DNA of 64,000 nt. It comes from Polaribacter porphyrae (GTDB lineage Bacteria > Bacteroidota > Bacteroidia > Flavobacteriales > Flavobacteriaceae). Positions within the stretch are counted from its first letter, which is position 1. Each line of letters starts with the position of its first letter. Shown one piece after another: positions 8,014-18,110 of this stretch. The DNA is taken from assembly GCF_002954685.1 (NCBI RefSeq), contig NZ_MSCN01000001.1:2843554-2907553 (forward strand), written 5' to 3'. The notes beneath the pieces were generated by a model. The model was not told the origin of the DNA. It was given only the letters and a program-made list of their open reading frames with translations, and made no database searches. Position numbers and translations under genes: made by a program.

Positions 8014-9201
8014 TTATTTTGCTTGAGAGTTCAAAAATTCTGATGGAGAAGAATGCGTAATTTTCTTAAAAACACGATTAAAAGTAGCTTTGCTATTAAA
8101 ACCACAATCGTAAGCTATACCTAGCAAAGATAGTTGTTTATGTTCACCAGCTTCTAATTTGTCTTTAAAGGTGTTTACCCGATATTCATTAATAAAATCA
8201 TTAAAATTTTTGTTGAAACCAGAATTTATGATTTGACTTAATTCAGCACGACTCATTTTCAAATCTTTTGCTAAATCTGATAAATTTAGGTCAGGATTTA
8301 GATATGGTTTTTCAGATTTCATAAAATTTGCAACCTTTTTAATATCAGTATTTGCAACTTTTTCTTTTTTATCCTTCTGTATTTCTGGAATACTTTCTGG
8401 ATTAGGAGAAAAGCTAAAAGAGATTTTATTTAGTTTTGTTGTATCTGTAAAATAGCCTTTTATCCCAACAAACAAAACCACAAGCGCCATAAAAATATTT
8501 AACCACCAACGTTGAGTATAATTCAAATCTATAATTAAACTTCCAATAATATCTTGCAAAGAACTGTACAAAAATAAAGCTGTAAAAGCGATAAGAAAAC
8601 TCAAAATCCAATTTAATTCTAACTTATAAGTATTCGAAAAATATTCTTTAATACGTTTTCTATAATTATAAAAAAGTTGAAAAGTAAATGCTAAATACAA
8701 TAGCATTTGTGCAAAACTTACAAAAACTAAAAGTGGTTGCACAATTGGCTCATCAACAGAAAGTTTTAGAATTCCATTTTGAGTATCATGAAAACCGGGT
8801 TGCAAACTGTCATAAAAATAAATACTGAATCGAAATAAAATAAGAGAAATTGCAGGAATAAAATGTAACCAATCTTTTTTAATAAATGTATAATTAGAAG
8901 TCGTAATTGCTTTTACATAAAAGTAAATTAATGGGGCAATTGCTAATCCCATTGGTATTAAGAAATAATTGATTTTTGTGTTTCGAAATACATTATACCA
9001 TCCCATAAAACCAACAGTATAGCAAGTTTGTTGGTAGCAAACAATCAATAAAATTATAGCTAATAATAAATCAGAAATATTCTTTTTTTTGATGTATCTC
9101 CCAAACAACAATCCTACAAAAATTAGTCCCTGAACTACTAAAATTAATAAAGGTGTACCGTATATGTTAAAATCTGGGAAAGAGGAAAATAAAAAAAACA
9201 T
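8014..9201 (-). CDS. membrane-anchored AraC-type transcription regulator
   Basis: 395 residues. The first 240 or so carry seven hydrophobic helices (the first is FNIYGTPLLILVVQGLIFV), as in flavobacterial regulators with a 7TM sensor. A linker leads to a C-terminal AraC/XylS domain (about 290-393) with two helix-turn-helix units: LNLSDLAKDLKMSRAELSQI and LSLLGIAYDCGFNSKATFNR. It therefore probably senses a signal at the membrane and binds DNA directly. The start is supported by a promoter with its -7 box exactly 4 nt upstream. Likely targets are itself and the genes downstream. Confidence 0.9.
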   Translation of the reverse strand: MFFLFSSFPDFNIYGTPLLILVVQGLIFVGLLFGRYIKKKNISDLLLAIILLIVCYQQTCYTVGFMGWYNVFRNTKINYFLIPMGLAIAPLIYFYVKAITTSNYTFIKKDWLHFIPAISLILFRFSIYFYDSLQPGFHDTQNGILKLSVDEPIVQPLLVFVSFAQMLLYLAFTFQLFYNYRKRIKEYFSNTYKLELNWILSFLIAFTALFLYSSLQDIIGSLIIDLNYTQRWWLNIFMALVVLFVGIKGYFTDTTKLNKISFSFSPNPESIPEIQKDKKEKVANTDIKKVANFMKSEKPYLNPDLNLSDLAKDLKMSRAELSQIINSGFNKNFNDFINEYRVNTFKDKLEAGEHKQLSLLGIAYDCGFNSKATFNRVFKKITHSSPSEFLNSQAK

Positions 9202-9205
9202 AAGT

Positions 9206-9235
9206 CAAATATAGAAATTATTGAAATATTAACAA
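9206..9235 (-). promoter_or_regulatory. promoter of the AraC-type regulator gene
   Basis: On the minus strand a -33 TTG (plus positions 9233-9235) is followed after exactly 19 nt by TATATTTG (9206-9213), a perfect TAnnTTTG -7 box. Four bases separate the box from the ATG at 9201. It is the best promoter match seen in the window and predicts a leaderless transcript. Confidence 0.65.
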
Positions 9236-9326
9236 TAAAAATCAATAATCTATAAAAATCACATAACACACACATCCTAAAACTTCTTTTTTTTATATTG
9301 CACCATGAACGCAAAAAACTCTTATT

Positions 9327-10829
9327 ATGATAAAAAAACTACTTTTAACAGGAATATTATTCCTATCATTTTCTCTAACTGCTCAAGTAACTAAGCTAAA
9401 AGAAATTAACGATTCAGGAACTTCAAGTTCTAGCCCAGCAAACCTTTTTGTTTTTGATGGGAAATTATATTTTGCTGCAGACGATTCTAGCGGTTCTAAC
9501 TCGCCAGGAAATGCAGATTTAGGAAAAGAACTTTGGGTTACTGATGGTACAGAAAATGGAACTGTTTTATTAAAAGATTTAAGAACTGGTTCTAGTAGTT
9601 CTTCTCCTGCATTTTTCTTTGAATATAAAGGAAAAATGTATTTTTCTGCTAATGAAACTGGTGCAGGTAACGTTTTATTCTCTTCTGATGGTACAGCAGC
9701 TAACACAACTGCAACAGGTGATGGATTTATATTTAATTCTATTTTATTTAATGATATTATTTATTACATCAACACTTCAGATTCTAATGGTTTATATCAA
9801 TTTGATGGAACAACAGCTATGAGAGTTGCAGGTACTGGAGCAGAAAACATTTTAGGTGCAAATTATACACTTTTTAATGGAAAGTTCTATTTATACATGT
9901 CATTAACTTCTGACAATACAAACTCCTTAACAGATCAAACTGCTGCTCAAAACAATGTTGGTCTTGAGCTTTATAGCTTTGATCCTGGTACAGGTAATTT
10001 TCAATTAATAAAAGATATAAACCCAGGTGCAACTTTAGAATCTGGATCAAACCCTACTGATTATGACCCAAATAATTCAGGTATAAGCAATTTTACTGTA
10101 ATAGGAAATGAATTGTATTTTGAAGCTATGGATAAACTCTGGAAAACTGATGGAACCGAAAATGGAACAGTAGCAATTGCAGCAGCAGATATTCTTAAAG
10201 GTACTAGAGAATTATTTGCTTTTGATGGTAAAATATTATTTGAAGGAGATGTTGCAGATGATTCGAATGGTGATAGTGGAGGAGATAATTTATTTGTGTA
10301 TAACCCAACTACAGATGCACTTACAAATATTACAAATTTTACAGGAAACTCTCAAAACCACGATCCATCAGATTATGCAATATATGATGGTTATGTATAT
10401 TATAGAGGAGAAGAAGCTACTACAACTTCAGGACACTTATATAGAACTGATGGTGTAACTACCCAATTGATTACCAATACAATTAAAGATATAGATGAAG
10501 TGGTAGTTTATAACAATAAATTATATTTTGAAGGTGATGATGGAACCACAGGAAATGAATTATACACTTTAGACCCAGCAACATTATCTATAGAAAAAGT
10601 AAATTTTGATGGAGTTTCTATTTACCCAAACCCTTCAAAAAACACGATAAACATCTCACACAATTTAAGCTCTAAAATAGCTTTTGATATTTCAGATTTG
10701 AGTGGACGTTCAGTATTAAAAGGAGATTTAGTAGACAATACAATTAAACATTCCTTAAATTCTGGTGTGTATTTACTAAAGTTGTCTAGTGAAACTATAA
10801 CTAAAACTCAAAAAATAGTTGTCGAATAA
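9327..10829 (+). CDS. T9SS-secreted protein with TDGT repeats
   Basis: 500 residues. A signal peptide (ends SLTAQ) opens the protein. The body repeats a module with the core ELWVTDGTENGT or related (KTDGTENGT, RTDGVTTQ), each with a LYFxAxD strand before it; such repeats are typical of beta-propeller-like surface proteins in Bacteroidota. The last 70 residues are a type A Por secretion sorting domain: SIYPNPSKNTI, then GVYLLKLSSE and a short basic end. The protein should cross the outer membrane through the type IX system. It is the first gene of the SusCD/peroxidase operon, 5 nt before the next gene. Confidence 0.85.
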   Translation: MIKKLLLTGILFLSFSLTAQVTKLKEINDSGTSSSSPANLFVFDGKLYFAADDSSGSNSPGNADLGKELWVTDGTENGTVLLKDLRTGSSSSSPAFFFEYKGKMYFSANETGAGNVLFSSDGTAANTTATGDGFIFNSILFNDIIYYINTSDSNGLYQFDGTTAMRVAGTGAENILGANYTLFNGKFYLYMSLTSDNTNSLTDQTAAQNNVGLELYSFDPGTGNFQLIKDINPGATLESGSNPTDYDPNNSGISNFTVIGNELYFEAMDKLWKTDGTENGTVAIAAADILKGTRELFAFDGKILFEGDVADDSNGDSGGDNLFVYNPTTDALTNITNFTGNSQNHDPSDYAIYDGYVYYRGEEATTTSGHLYRTDGVTTQLITNTIKDIDEVVVYNNKLYFEGDDGTTGNELYTLDPATLSIEKVNFDGVSIYPNPSKNTINISHNLSSKIAFDISDLSGRSVLKGDLVDNTIKHSLNSGVYLLKLSSETITKTQKIVVE

Positions 10830-10834
10830 TTTTT

Positions 10835-11482
10835 ATGATTATCAAAAAAACAAAACTATTAATATTTATAATGGCACTGCAGGTTTTTGCAGTGTCATTT
10901 TCGCAAACAAAAAAAAATAGAGCTGACCTACTAAAAGCGAGAGCAAAGAGTAAAAAAGAAATAGACAGCTTTGTTAAGATTGATTTTCTAAAAAAGAAAT
11001 ATCAATATTTAGATAGTAACTTTAAAATCAAAATAGATAGCACAACTTTTAATAAGGCTGTAAAAAAATACAATTATTACCCAAAAAGAATTAAAACGTA
11101 CAGAGACTCTCTTTCTGTTATTTTAACGTATGAGTTAAAAAGTTTTCATGGATCTAGAATTGCTGGCAGTAGAATTACCTATCAATGGAAAAAAATAGGG
11201 TATTATATTTGGGAAAATGAGTTAACAGCAAAAAAACTGGGAAACGAATTAGGTTTTACAAAACCTTATCGTTTTTATGAATTTTTGATAGATGATGCTA
11301 AAAGAGATGCAAAAAAACGAGCTATTTTAACTACACTAAAAAATAAATTACCTCTGGCTGTTAAAGATACTATTGACATTTTTCCAAATAAAAGATTTTT
11401 AAAATTCACTTTTAAAACAAGCCCTCAAAGAATACAAGATTTTAAAAATTACAGAAAAGCAAAAAATAAACACAAGCATTAG
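10835..11482 (+). CDS. small secreted protein, paralogue A, unknown function
   Basis: 215 residues with a signal peptide (ends AVSFSQ). Not a family I can name. It is clearly related to the protein at 17439-18080. Shared blocks are IDFL..xY..LDSNF, RIxxYRDSLSVxLxYEL, SRIA, YxW....YxIWxxE, GFTxPYRFxEFLxDD and an FPN motif near the end. Both end in a basic His tail (here NKHKH). The conserved aromatic block contains two tryptophans. It lies between the TDGT-repeat gene and susC in one operon. The duplication on either side of SusCD suggests a shared role with the uptake system. Confidence 0.75.
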   Translation: MIIKKTKLLIFIMALQVFAVSFSQTKKNRADLLKARAKSKKEIDSFVKIDFLKKKYQYLDSNFKIKIDSTTFNKAVKKYNYYPKRIKTYRDSLSVILTYELKSFHGSRIAGSRITYQWKKIGYYIWENELTAKKLGNELGFTKPYRFYEFLIDDAKRDAKKRAILTTLKNKLPLAVKDTIDIFPNKRFLKFTFKTSPQRIQDFKNYRKAKNKHKH

Positions 11483-11509
11483 CAAAGTACAAGATTAGCT
11501 TATAAACTC

Positions 11510-14500
11510 GTGAAGAAACAATTATTATTTCTTATCATTATTTCAATTCACTTTTTTTCTTTTGCCCAAGAAGAAAGAAATATTACTGGTATTGTATTAG
11601 ATGCAAAAACAAACGAACCCTTACCCAATGCATCAATCTTAATAAAAGGAACAAGAAAAGGAGCTGTTACCAATTTTAATGGAAAATTCTCTTATAAAAT
11701 CAAAACAAAAACTAAAATTGAAGATATAATTTTAGTGGTTAATTTTATTGGTTTTAAATCAAAAGAAATAAAACTAGGTACTACATCTTACTTTGTTATT
11801 AAATTAGAAGAAGATGTTGCAAATTTAGACGAAATTATTGTTACCTCTTCTTATGGTACCAAAAAACTAAAACAAGATATTGTTGGGAGTATAGAAAACA
11901 TTAAAACAAAAGATATTGTGCCTGAACAAGTAGCTACCTCTTTTGATCAACTGCTTGAAGGTCAGGTTGCAGGTGTTTACATAGAATCTAACAATCAATT
12001 AGGAGAAGAAATTAAAATCAATATTAGAGGTCAGGGTTCGTTAACACCTTTAAATAATAGCCTTGTTGGTACATCTACACAACCTTTAATTATTGTTGAT
12101 GGAGTTATTTTATCTGAAGAAACCGGTTTAGATGGTAATAATTTTTTTGATGTAGGTTCTGGAAATTTATCAGAAAACATCTTAAATCCACTTGCTAAAA
12201 TTGGCATACAAGATATTGAAAGCTTCAATATTTTAAAAGATGCTGCTGCTGTAGGGTTATATGGAGCTGATGCTGCAAATGGTGTAATTATTATCACAAC
12301 CAAATCTGGTAAAAACGGAAAACTACAATACAATGCTTCAGTACAGACAGGTATCAGTAGTCCAATTAATCAATTCAAATATTTAAATGGAGAGCAATAC
12401 AATACTGTAAAGAATATTTTTAACTTTAATAACGGTGATTTTAACAACGTGCAAGCTTGGAATGGCGTAAATACAAATTGGCAAGAATTGTTAAATGGAG
12501 TTGGCACTTATACCAATTATAATTTTGGAATTTCTGGTGGAAATAAAAACTGGAAATATAGAGCAAATATAGGTTATCAAGTAAATAATGAAGCACAAGT
12601 AAATAATGATTTCAAACGTTTAAATGGAAGTTTAGGTCTAGATTACAGAAAAGATAAATTCTATGCTCGAATTCGTTTTTCTCCATCAATTGTAACAAAA
12701 AATAGTCCAAATACTTTATACAACTTTGCTTTAGACCCAACAATTCCTGTTTTTGACGCTAATGGAGATTATACTTTTTTTGCTACGTATGGAAACCCTT
12801 TAGCTGTTGCTAATCAAAATAAAAACGAAGCTGAAACAAGATCTTTCGTAAGTAGTATCTCTCTAAATTATGAGCTTAATAAAGACCTAAAATTTAGTAC
12901 TCTCTTTGGGATTGATTTTTCAGATAAAAATGAAGATCGTTTTTTTTCTGGAGATAATGGTTCTGGTATTTTCAATAGTGGAGAGTTTGGTAGAAGAATG
13001 TTGAGAGAACGTAAAAGTAATAGATGGAACTGGAGTAGTACAGTAAGTTATGACAAACAATTTAATAAAAACCATACATTTGATGCACTTTTAGGAATAG
13101 AATTAAGAAAACAAAAAACAGAGTTTGAGTATGCAAAAGGAGATGGTTTTGTGAATTTTAGTATTCCACAACCTATTACATCAGCTTCAGATCAAGATTA
13201 CCAAGCAGATAGCGACATCAATACAGGTAGATCTATTTTTTCTCAAGTTAATTACAATTTTAAAAAGAAATATTATCTGTTAGCCAATTTTAGAATAGAC
13301 CAAAGTTCTGCTTTTGGAAGCGATAAAAATACTGCTTTAAATGGAGGTTTAGGTGCAGCTTGGGTAATTAATAATGAATCCTTCTTTAAATCAGAAAATA
13401 TTAATCTACTTAAATTGCGTTCAAGTTTTGGCTCTACAGGGAACTCTAGAATTGGTTCTTACAGAGCTTTGGGTTTATACAATATTGATGTTAATCAAAA
13501 TGGATATAATGGTTATAATTTTGCAAACCCTACAACTCCTCCAAACCCAAATTTAAGTTGGGAAAGAAACATAAAATTTAATGTAGGTATAGATTTTAGC
13601 TTCTTGAATAAATTTTCTACAACTATAGAGTTTTTTAGAGACAATATAAAAGATATTATTACCTCTAGAGATGTAATTCCAGAACTTGGTTTTAATTCAG
13701 TACAGATTAATGGAGCAGAAATGTACAATCAAGGCATTGAGATTTCTTTAAGTGCGAAATGGCTTACTAATAAAGATTTTAGTTGGTCAACTAATTTTAA
13801 TTATTCAAAAATTAGAAATAAAGTCACAAATTTAGTAGGCCTAGGTTCAGAATTTTCATCAGCAGAAAATGCAAGAGCACAAAGAATTGGTTTTCCTACG
13901 TCTGCTATTTGGGGTTTTAATTTTATTGGGATAGACCCTGCAACAGGTAGAGAGTTATTCAATGTAGAAGGAAACACTTTTGACGCTTCTTATGTAGCAG
14001 CAAATTTAGATAATTCAGATTGGGTACCTATAGGCGATTCGCAACCTGACTTCTTTGGAGGGTTACGAAATTCAATTACTTATAAAAATTTTACAATGAA
14101 TATTATGTTATCTTATGCTTTTGGGCAAGATATGCTAGTAGATAGAAATCTATTCGACAACTATAATGTTTTGTTTAATAGAAATATAAGTGTAAATGTA
14201 TTTACAGATGCTTGGCAAAATATTGGCGATAATGCTGTAAATCCTACTATTTCTAAAAATAACAGAATTATTTCTAACTCAACTAAATACTTATTTGATG
14301 CTTCTCATATCAAATTGAGAGCTATTAATTTGAGTTATAAATTACCATTAGAAAACACAAAATCAAAAATAAAATCATTAAGTTTATTTTTAAATGGAAC
14401 AAACTTACATTATTGGTTTATGAGTAAAAGTCCTGAAGGTAAAAATGGTGTAGCAGAATTTAGAAGTCCTTACCCAGAAATGCGAACAATTTCTCTGGGA

Positions 14501-14518
14501 GTAAATGCAAATTTTTAG
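11510..14518 (+). CDS. SusC/RagA-type TonB-linked outer-membrane transporter
   Basis: 1002 residues, GTG start at 11510 that gives a standard signal peptide (ends FSFAQ). Order: carboxypeptidase-regulatory-like domain at about 23-105 (ITGIVLDAKTNEPLPNASI), TonB-box/plug domain at about 110-265 (LDEIIVTSSYG, ILKDAAAVGLYGADAANGV), then a long 22-strand-type barrel. It imports a large or polymeric ligand using TonB energy, with the SusD lipoprotein as lid. The susD start overlaps its stop by 14 nt. With no polysaccharide-degrading enzyme nearby and a di-heme peroxidase downstream, the substrate need not be a glycan. Confidence 0.93.
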   Translation: MKKQLLFLIIISIHFFSFAQEERNITGIVLDAKTNEPLPNASILIKGTRKGAVTNFNGKFSYKIKTKTKIEDIILVVNFIGFKSKEIKLGTTSYFVIKLEEDVANLDEIIVTSSYGTKKLKQDIVGSIENIKTKDIVPEQVATSFDQLLEGQVAGVYIESNNQLGEEIKINIRGQGSLTPLNNSLVGTSTQPLIIVDGVILSEETGLDGNNFFDVGSGNLSENILNPLAKIGIQDIESFNILKDAAAVGLYGADAANGVIIITTKSGKNGKLQYNASVQTGISSPINQFKYLNGEQYNTVKNIFNFNNGDFNNVQAWNGVNTNWQELLNGVGTYTNYNFGISGGNKNWKYRANIGYQVNNEAQVNNDFKRLNGSLGLDYRKDKFYARIRFSPSIVTKNSPNTLYNFALDPTIPVFDANGDYTFFATYGNPLAVANQNKNEAETRSFVSSISLNYELNKDLKFSTLFGIDFSDKNEDRFFSGDNGSGIFNSGEFGRRMLRERKSNRWNWSSTVSYDKQFNKNHTFDALLGIELRKQKTEFEYAKGDGFVNFSIPQPITSASDQDYQADSDINTGRSIFSQVNYNFKKKYYLLANFRIDQSSAFGSDKNTALNGGLGAAWVINNESFFKSENINLLKLRSSFGSTGNSRIGSYRALGLYNIDVNQNGYNGYNFANPTTPPNPNLSWERNIKFNVGIDFSFLNKFSTTIEFFRDNIKDIITSRDVIPELGFNSVQINGAEMYNQGIEISLSAKWLTNKDFSWSTNFNYSKIRNKVTNLVGLGSEFSSAENARAQRIGFPTSAIWGFNFIGIDPATGRELFNVEGNTFDASYVAANLDNSDWVPIGDSQPDFFGGLRNSITYKNFTMNIMLSYAFGQDMLVDRNLFDNYNVLFNRNISVNVFTDAWQNIGDNAVNPTISKNNRIISNSTKYLFDASHIKLRAINLSYKLPLENTKSKIKSLSLFLNGTNLHYWFMSKSPEGKNGVAEFRSPYPEMRTISLGVNANF

Positions 14519-15980
14519 AAAATTGAAAAAAGAATATTTACATATCATAACACTTTTAGTACTTCTAATTTCATGTGACGATTTTTTAGAACAAGAACCA
14601 AATAGACAAGTATCTATAGACCAACAACTATCTACTAAAAACGGAGTTTTAGAAGCTTATAATGGTATTTATAGAGATATAGAAGGTGTTTTTTCAGGGC
14701 CTTTTTCTACCTATGCAGATGCACTTGGAGGTAATATTACATTTACACCATTTGGAAACGAGTTAACAGTTCAAATACCTTCTATTATTGATAGAACGTA
14801 TAACTTCAATGCTAATGAACAAGATTTAAACTTTGAAAGTTATTATGACGATTGGTACAAAATAATTAATGAGACCAATATTATCATAGAAAGAATGACA
14901 GGTTTTGATTTTTTAACGTCGTCTGAATTAAATCAGTTAAGAGCAGAATTATTAACGATTAGAGCTTTAGCTCATTATCAAGTAAGTATTGTTTTTGCTC
15001 AAAATTATAATTTTACTGCAGATGCTTCTCATTTAGGAGTAATTTATAACACTTCAACTTTATTAGCTGGTGTAGATTTTCCAGCCAGAGAAACAATGGC
15101 TAATACCTATAATCTAATTAAGGCAGATTTAGATGAAGCACTATCTTTATATGAAAATCAACAATTACTGCCAGCTGTTAAAACATCCTATTTTTCTTCT
15201 ATCTCTACAAAAGCGTTATATGCTAGAATTGCACTGCAGATGAATGATTGGGAGAAATCCAAAGCACTTGCTAGTGAAGTAATCACAAGTTCAGGAGTAA
15301 CGTTATTAAATACCACTAACTATATTTCTGAATGGGAAAAACCTATTGACCCTGTAAGTGAAACCATTTTTGAATTTACGGCACCAAGAAATTCTGATGG
15401 ATCTGTAAGCTCATCTATTTCTGCTTACTTTATTTTTGTTGGTGCAAGTACAACTACCAATTTGTTTGCGAGAAATGTAGCTTCAGGAGATTTATTAAGC
15501 CTTTATAACAATCAAGATATTAGAAGAAATATGTTTTTAGAAGAAGCAATTTCTACCAATATTAACGGCATAATAAGTCCACAAAATTATTATTTTACAA
15601 AGAAGTTTCAAGATGATGCAGGTACGTTATTTATAAGGTTATCAGAAATGTATTTAATACGATCAGAGGCAAATGCTAGATTAAATAATACAGCTTTAGC
15701 ATTATCAGATTTGAATATTATAAAAGAAAGAGCAAATTTACCTGCTTTACAAAACACAAATAACCTGTTAGAAGAAATATTTTTGGAACGCAGAAGAGAA
15801 TTGGCTTTTGAAGGGCATTTGTTGTTTGATATCATTCGTTATAAAAAAGATGTAGAGCGTAATTTAGGATGTGTTTCTGTGACATGCAATTTAAGTTACC
15901 CTTCAGATTTTTTCATATTACCTATACCTTTTAATAGCATTCAGTTAAATCAAAATATCAAGCAAAATGAAGGCTACTAA
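14505..15980 (+). CDS. SusD/RagB-type substrate-binding lipoprotein
   Basis: 491 residues. Basic N-terminus, hydrophobic stretch and lipobox LISC (Cys24) followed by DD, the usual Bacteroidota surface-export signal. The mature protein has the SusD signs: ...NGVLEAYNGIYRDIEG at the start of the TPR-like helices, LTIRALAHYQ, and LFIRLSEMYLIRSEANARL with ERRRELAFEGHLLFDIIRY near the end. It sits on the cell surface as lid of the SusC barrel encoded just upstream (14-nt overlap). The next lipoprotein gene overlaps it by 14 nt as well, so the three are tightly coupled. Confidence 0.93.
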   Translation: MQIFRKLKKEYLHIITLLVLLISCDDFLEQEPNRQVSIDQQLSTKNGVLEAYNGIYRDIEGVFSGPFSTYADALGGNITFTPFGNELTVQIPSIIDRTYNFNANEQDLNFESYYDDWYKIINETNIIIERMTGFDFLTSSELNQLRAELLTIRALAHYQVSIVFAQNYNFTADASHLGVIYNTSTLLAGVDFPARETMANTYNLIKADLDEALSLYENQQLLPAVKTSYFSSISTKALYARIALQMNDWEKSKALASEVITSSGVTLLNTTNYISEWEKPIDPVSETIFEFTAPRNSDGSVSSSISAYFIFVGASTTTNLFARNVASGDLLSLYNNQDIRRNMFLEEAISTNINGIISPQNYYFTKKFQDDAGTLFIRLSEMYLIRSEANARLNNTALALSDLNIIKERANLPALQNTNNLLEEIFLERRRELAFEGHLLFDIIRYKKDVERNLGCVSVTCNLSYPSDFFILPIPFNSIQLNQNIKQNEGY

Positions 15981-17436
15981 ATTCTTATTTTTTATAATAA
16001 TGCTTCTTTTGGCTTGTTCAGAAGAAGAATCTAAAATTTTTACAAATGAAAATGGTAGTTTTGTACGTTTTTTTCTTTTGGTAAATATTAATAATGATAT
16101 TTTGGAATTCCCAGAAATAGATGGTGCTATTGTGCCAAGAGAGAGGTATACAAAAAACAATATTAAAACCCTTAAAATACCAGTAGTACTCACCTCTCTT
16201 AAAGAAAATATAGTAGAAGTAGATTTCTCAACTACAATTTCAAACATTACAGGTGTAGAAATTACACCACAAAATAAATTAACTTTTAGTAAAAATAAAA
16301 AGGTAGATACCATTTTTGTAAAATTTACTGAAAGATGGGATATGAGTAAAAATCCTGAAATGATTTTTGAACTTACCAAAACATCAGACACAGATGTTAA
16401 TATTGGGATGCCAAATACGATTCTGCCAAATAATAAATTGACTATTAATTTCGAAGAATTAAACTTAAACTATAAAATAGCTCCTCCAAATAATTTTGAG
16501 ATTATTGGAAACCTAAATGAAAAAGTTACAATTAATATTGATTTTCCTCAAGGATTTATTCAATCTGAAATTATAAATGTAGATTTACTTTCAGAAACAT
16601 CTAGCGATTTTAGGTATATTTTAAATAAACTACCGATAACGAGCAGTAATCAAATCAGTTATGAATTTATCGTAGACGAAAATATTAAAATAGATGAACT
16701 TGAATTTCAAACAAAATTAGAATTAAATAGCTTAAATAATTATACTGTAAATGGTCTGAAAACAACGAACATCAAAAAAGGAATTGTTGTTGATAGAGAT
16801 AATACAGTGTTTACAGCGTCTAATTTTTACAATCTTTCAGATCCTTTTTATAGAACTTATGCAGAACATTGGTTTGATGCTAATGCTGACGATAGTTGTG
16901 ATTGGGGTTCCTTTTTTGCTTTTACCTTCCCTGTTATAGTAAACGAGAACCATCCAAATGCGGTTTTATTTGATGATAAAGGAACATCTGATCCTACAGA
17001 CGACATTTATCATCATGCATTTAGAATTGGATTTGATTCGCCTAACGCTGGAAGAACAACAAATCCTTTTAATTTAAAAAGATGGTTTACAAATGAATCT
17101 ACAGATAGCGCAAACTCTCCTGGATTTAACATTCCAGAAGCATTAGAATTTTTCCCTTTAAATGGAACAAGCAAAACTGAAGGTTTTGTAAAAGTAATAG
17201 AAAATGATTTACAAATTCAGGGTAGAAATGGTAATAGCTATATTATTTCAATTTCTGGAAATGGAACATATAAAGAAATATCTGCTGGATTAATTGAAAT
17301 AAATCTAGAATTCAAATCATTTAATACAGCTTTATTTGGAGGTACAAGAACAGACAGATATAAGATATATAACCAAAGAATTCATCCAGATCCAGATCCA
17401 ATTACTCAAAATTGTAAAAAGCCTATAGAACTTTAA
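15967..17436 (+). CDS. SusCD-associated lipoprotein of unknown function
   Basis: 489 residues. The leader ends with LLLACSEEE (Cys17), a lipobox followed by acidic residues that favour surface display. Two or three beta-sandwich segments seem to follow (about 45-130, 150-270). The C-terminal part (about 275-480) has EHWFDANADDSCDWG and SISGNGTYKEIS. The position after SusD matches that of surface glycan-binding or accessory lipoproteins in SusCD loci, but no known carbohydrate-binding module can be recognised. The start overlaps susD by 14 nt; the small paralogue B gene begins 2 nt after the stop. Confidence 0.8.
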   Translation: MKATKFLFFIIMLLLACSEEESKIFTNENGSFVRFFLLVNINNDILEFPEIDGAIVPRERYTKNNIKTLKIPVVLTSLKENIVEVDFSTTISNITGVEITPQNKLTFSKNKKVDTIFVKFTERWDMSKNPEMIFELTKTSDTDVNIGMPNTILPNNKLTINFEELNLNYKIAPPNNFEIIGNLNEKVTINIDFPQGFIQSEIINVDLLSETSSDFRYILNKLPITSSNQISYEFIVDENIKIDELEFQTKLELNSLNNYTVNGLKTTNIKKGIVVDRDNTVFTASNFYNLSDPFYRTYAEHWFDANADDSCDWGSFFAFTFPVIVNENHPNAVLFDDKGTSDPTDDIYHHAFRIGFDSPNAGRTTNPFNLKRWFTNESTDSANSPGFNIPEALEFFPLNGTSKTEGFVKVIENDLQIQGRNGNSYIISISGNGTYKEISAGLIEINLEFKSFNTALFGGTRTDRYKIYNQRIHPDPDPITQNCKKPIEL

Positions 17437-17438
17437 AG

Positions 17439-18080
17439 ATGAAAAATAAAGTGTTCATTTTAGCTCTATTCATATCTATTTATGGGTTTGCTCAAAACAA
17501 AAATCATCAAGATTTACAAAAAATGTCCAAAGAAGAGTTAGCTTTTTTTTGGGAACGAAAGAAATTAAAAATTGATAGCTTATCTAAAATTGATTTTTTA
17601 AGTAGAAACTATAAGCATTTAGATAGTAATTTTAATATTTCAATTTCTAAAGAACTCTTTGATACAGCAGTTGAAAAATATAAATTTATAAGACCTAGAA
17701 TAAGAAAATATAGAGATTCTCTAAGTGTTGTTTTAGCTTATGAACTTGATGATGAAGATGCATCAAGAATTGCCAAAATAAGAATTGGATACACTTGGTT
17801 ACGTTTTGCATATCACATTTGGTTATCAGAAAAAGAATGTGAGAAAATTGGTAGAAATTTTGGATTTACACATCCTTACAGATTTAAAGAATTTTTAGTT
17901 GATGACACAAATAAAGAAAAAAGAAGACTAAATTTTATTGATGATTTAAAAAAACGAATGAAAAAAGAAAACAGCTACCAATTAGATACTTTTCCAAATA
18001 CAAATAAGCTTTTAAATTTTGCCTTACTTGAAAACCCTATTCGTAAAAAAGCATTTAAAAAAAAACATAAAAAGCATTAA
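17439..18080 (+). CDS. small secreted protein, paralogue B, unknown function
   Basis: 213 residues with a signal peptide (ends YGFAQ). It is the partner of the protein at 10835-11482, with the same conserved order: KIDFLSRNYKHLDSNF, RKYRDSLSVVLAYEL, YTWLRFAYHIWLSE, GFTHPYRFKEFLVDD and DTFPN. The C-terminus is strongly basic with histidines (KKKHKKH). It begins 2 nt after the lipoprotein gene and lies 30 nt before the di-heme peroxidase gene. Compared with paralogue A it is less similar at both ends, which suggests an old duplication. Function not known. Confidence 0.75.
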   Translation: MKNKVFILALFISIYGFAQNKNHQDLQKMSKEELAFFWERKKLKIDSLSKIDFLSRNYKHLDSNFNISISKELFDTAVEKYKFIRPRIRKYRDSLSVVLAYELDDEDASRIAKIRIGYTWLRFAYHIWLSEKECEKIGRNFGFTHPYRFKEFLVDDTNKEKRRLNFIDDLKKRMKKENSYQLDTFPNTNKLLNFALLENPIRKKAFKKKHKKH

Positions 18081-18110
18081 TTCTTTTGTAAAGTTAAATT
18101 AATTAAAAAA

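Noticed and set aside
10177-10458. A 93-codon plus-strand frame inside the TDGT-repeat gene
   Set aside because: Met/Gln/Leu-rich translation is the shifted reading of the real repeats; the main frame has signal and sorting domains.
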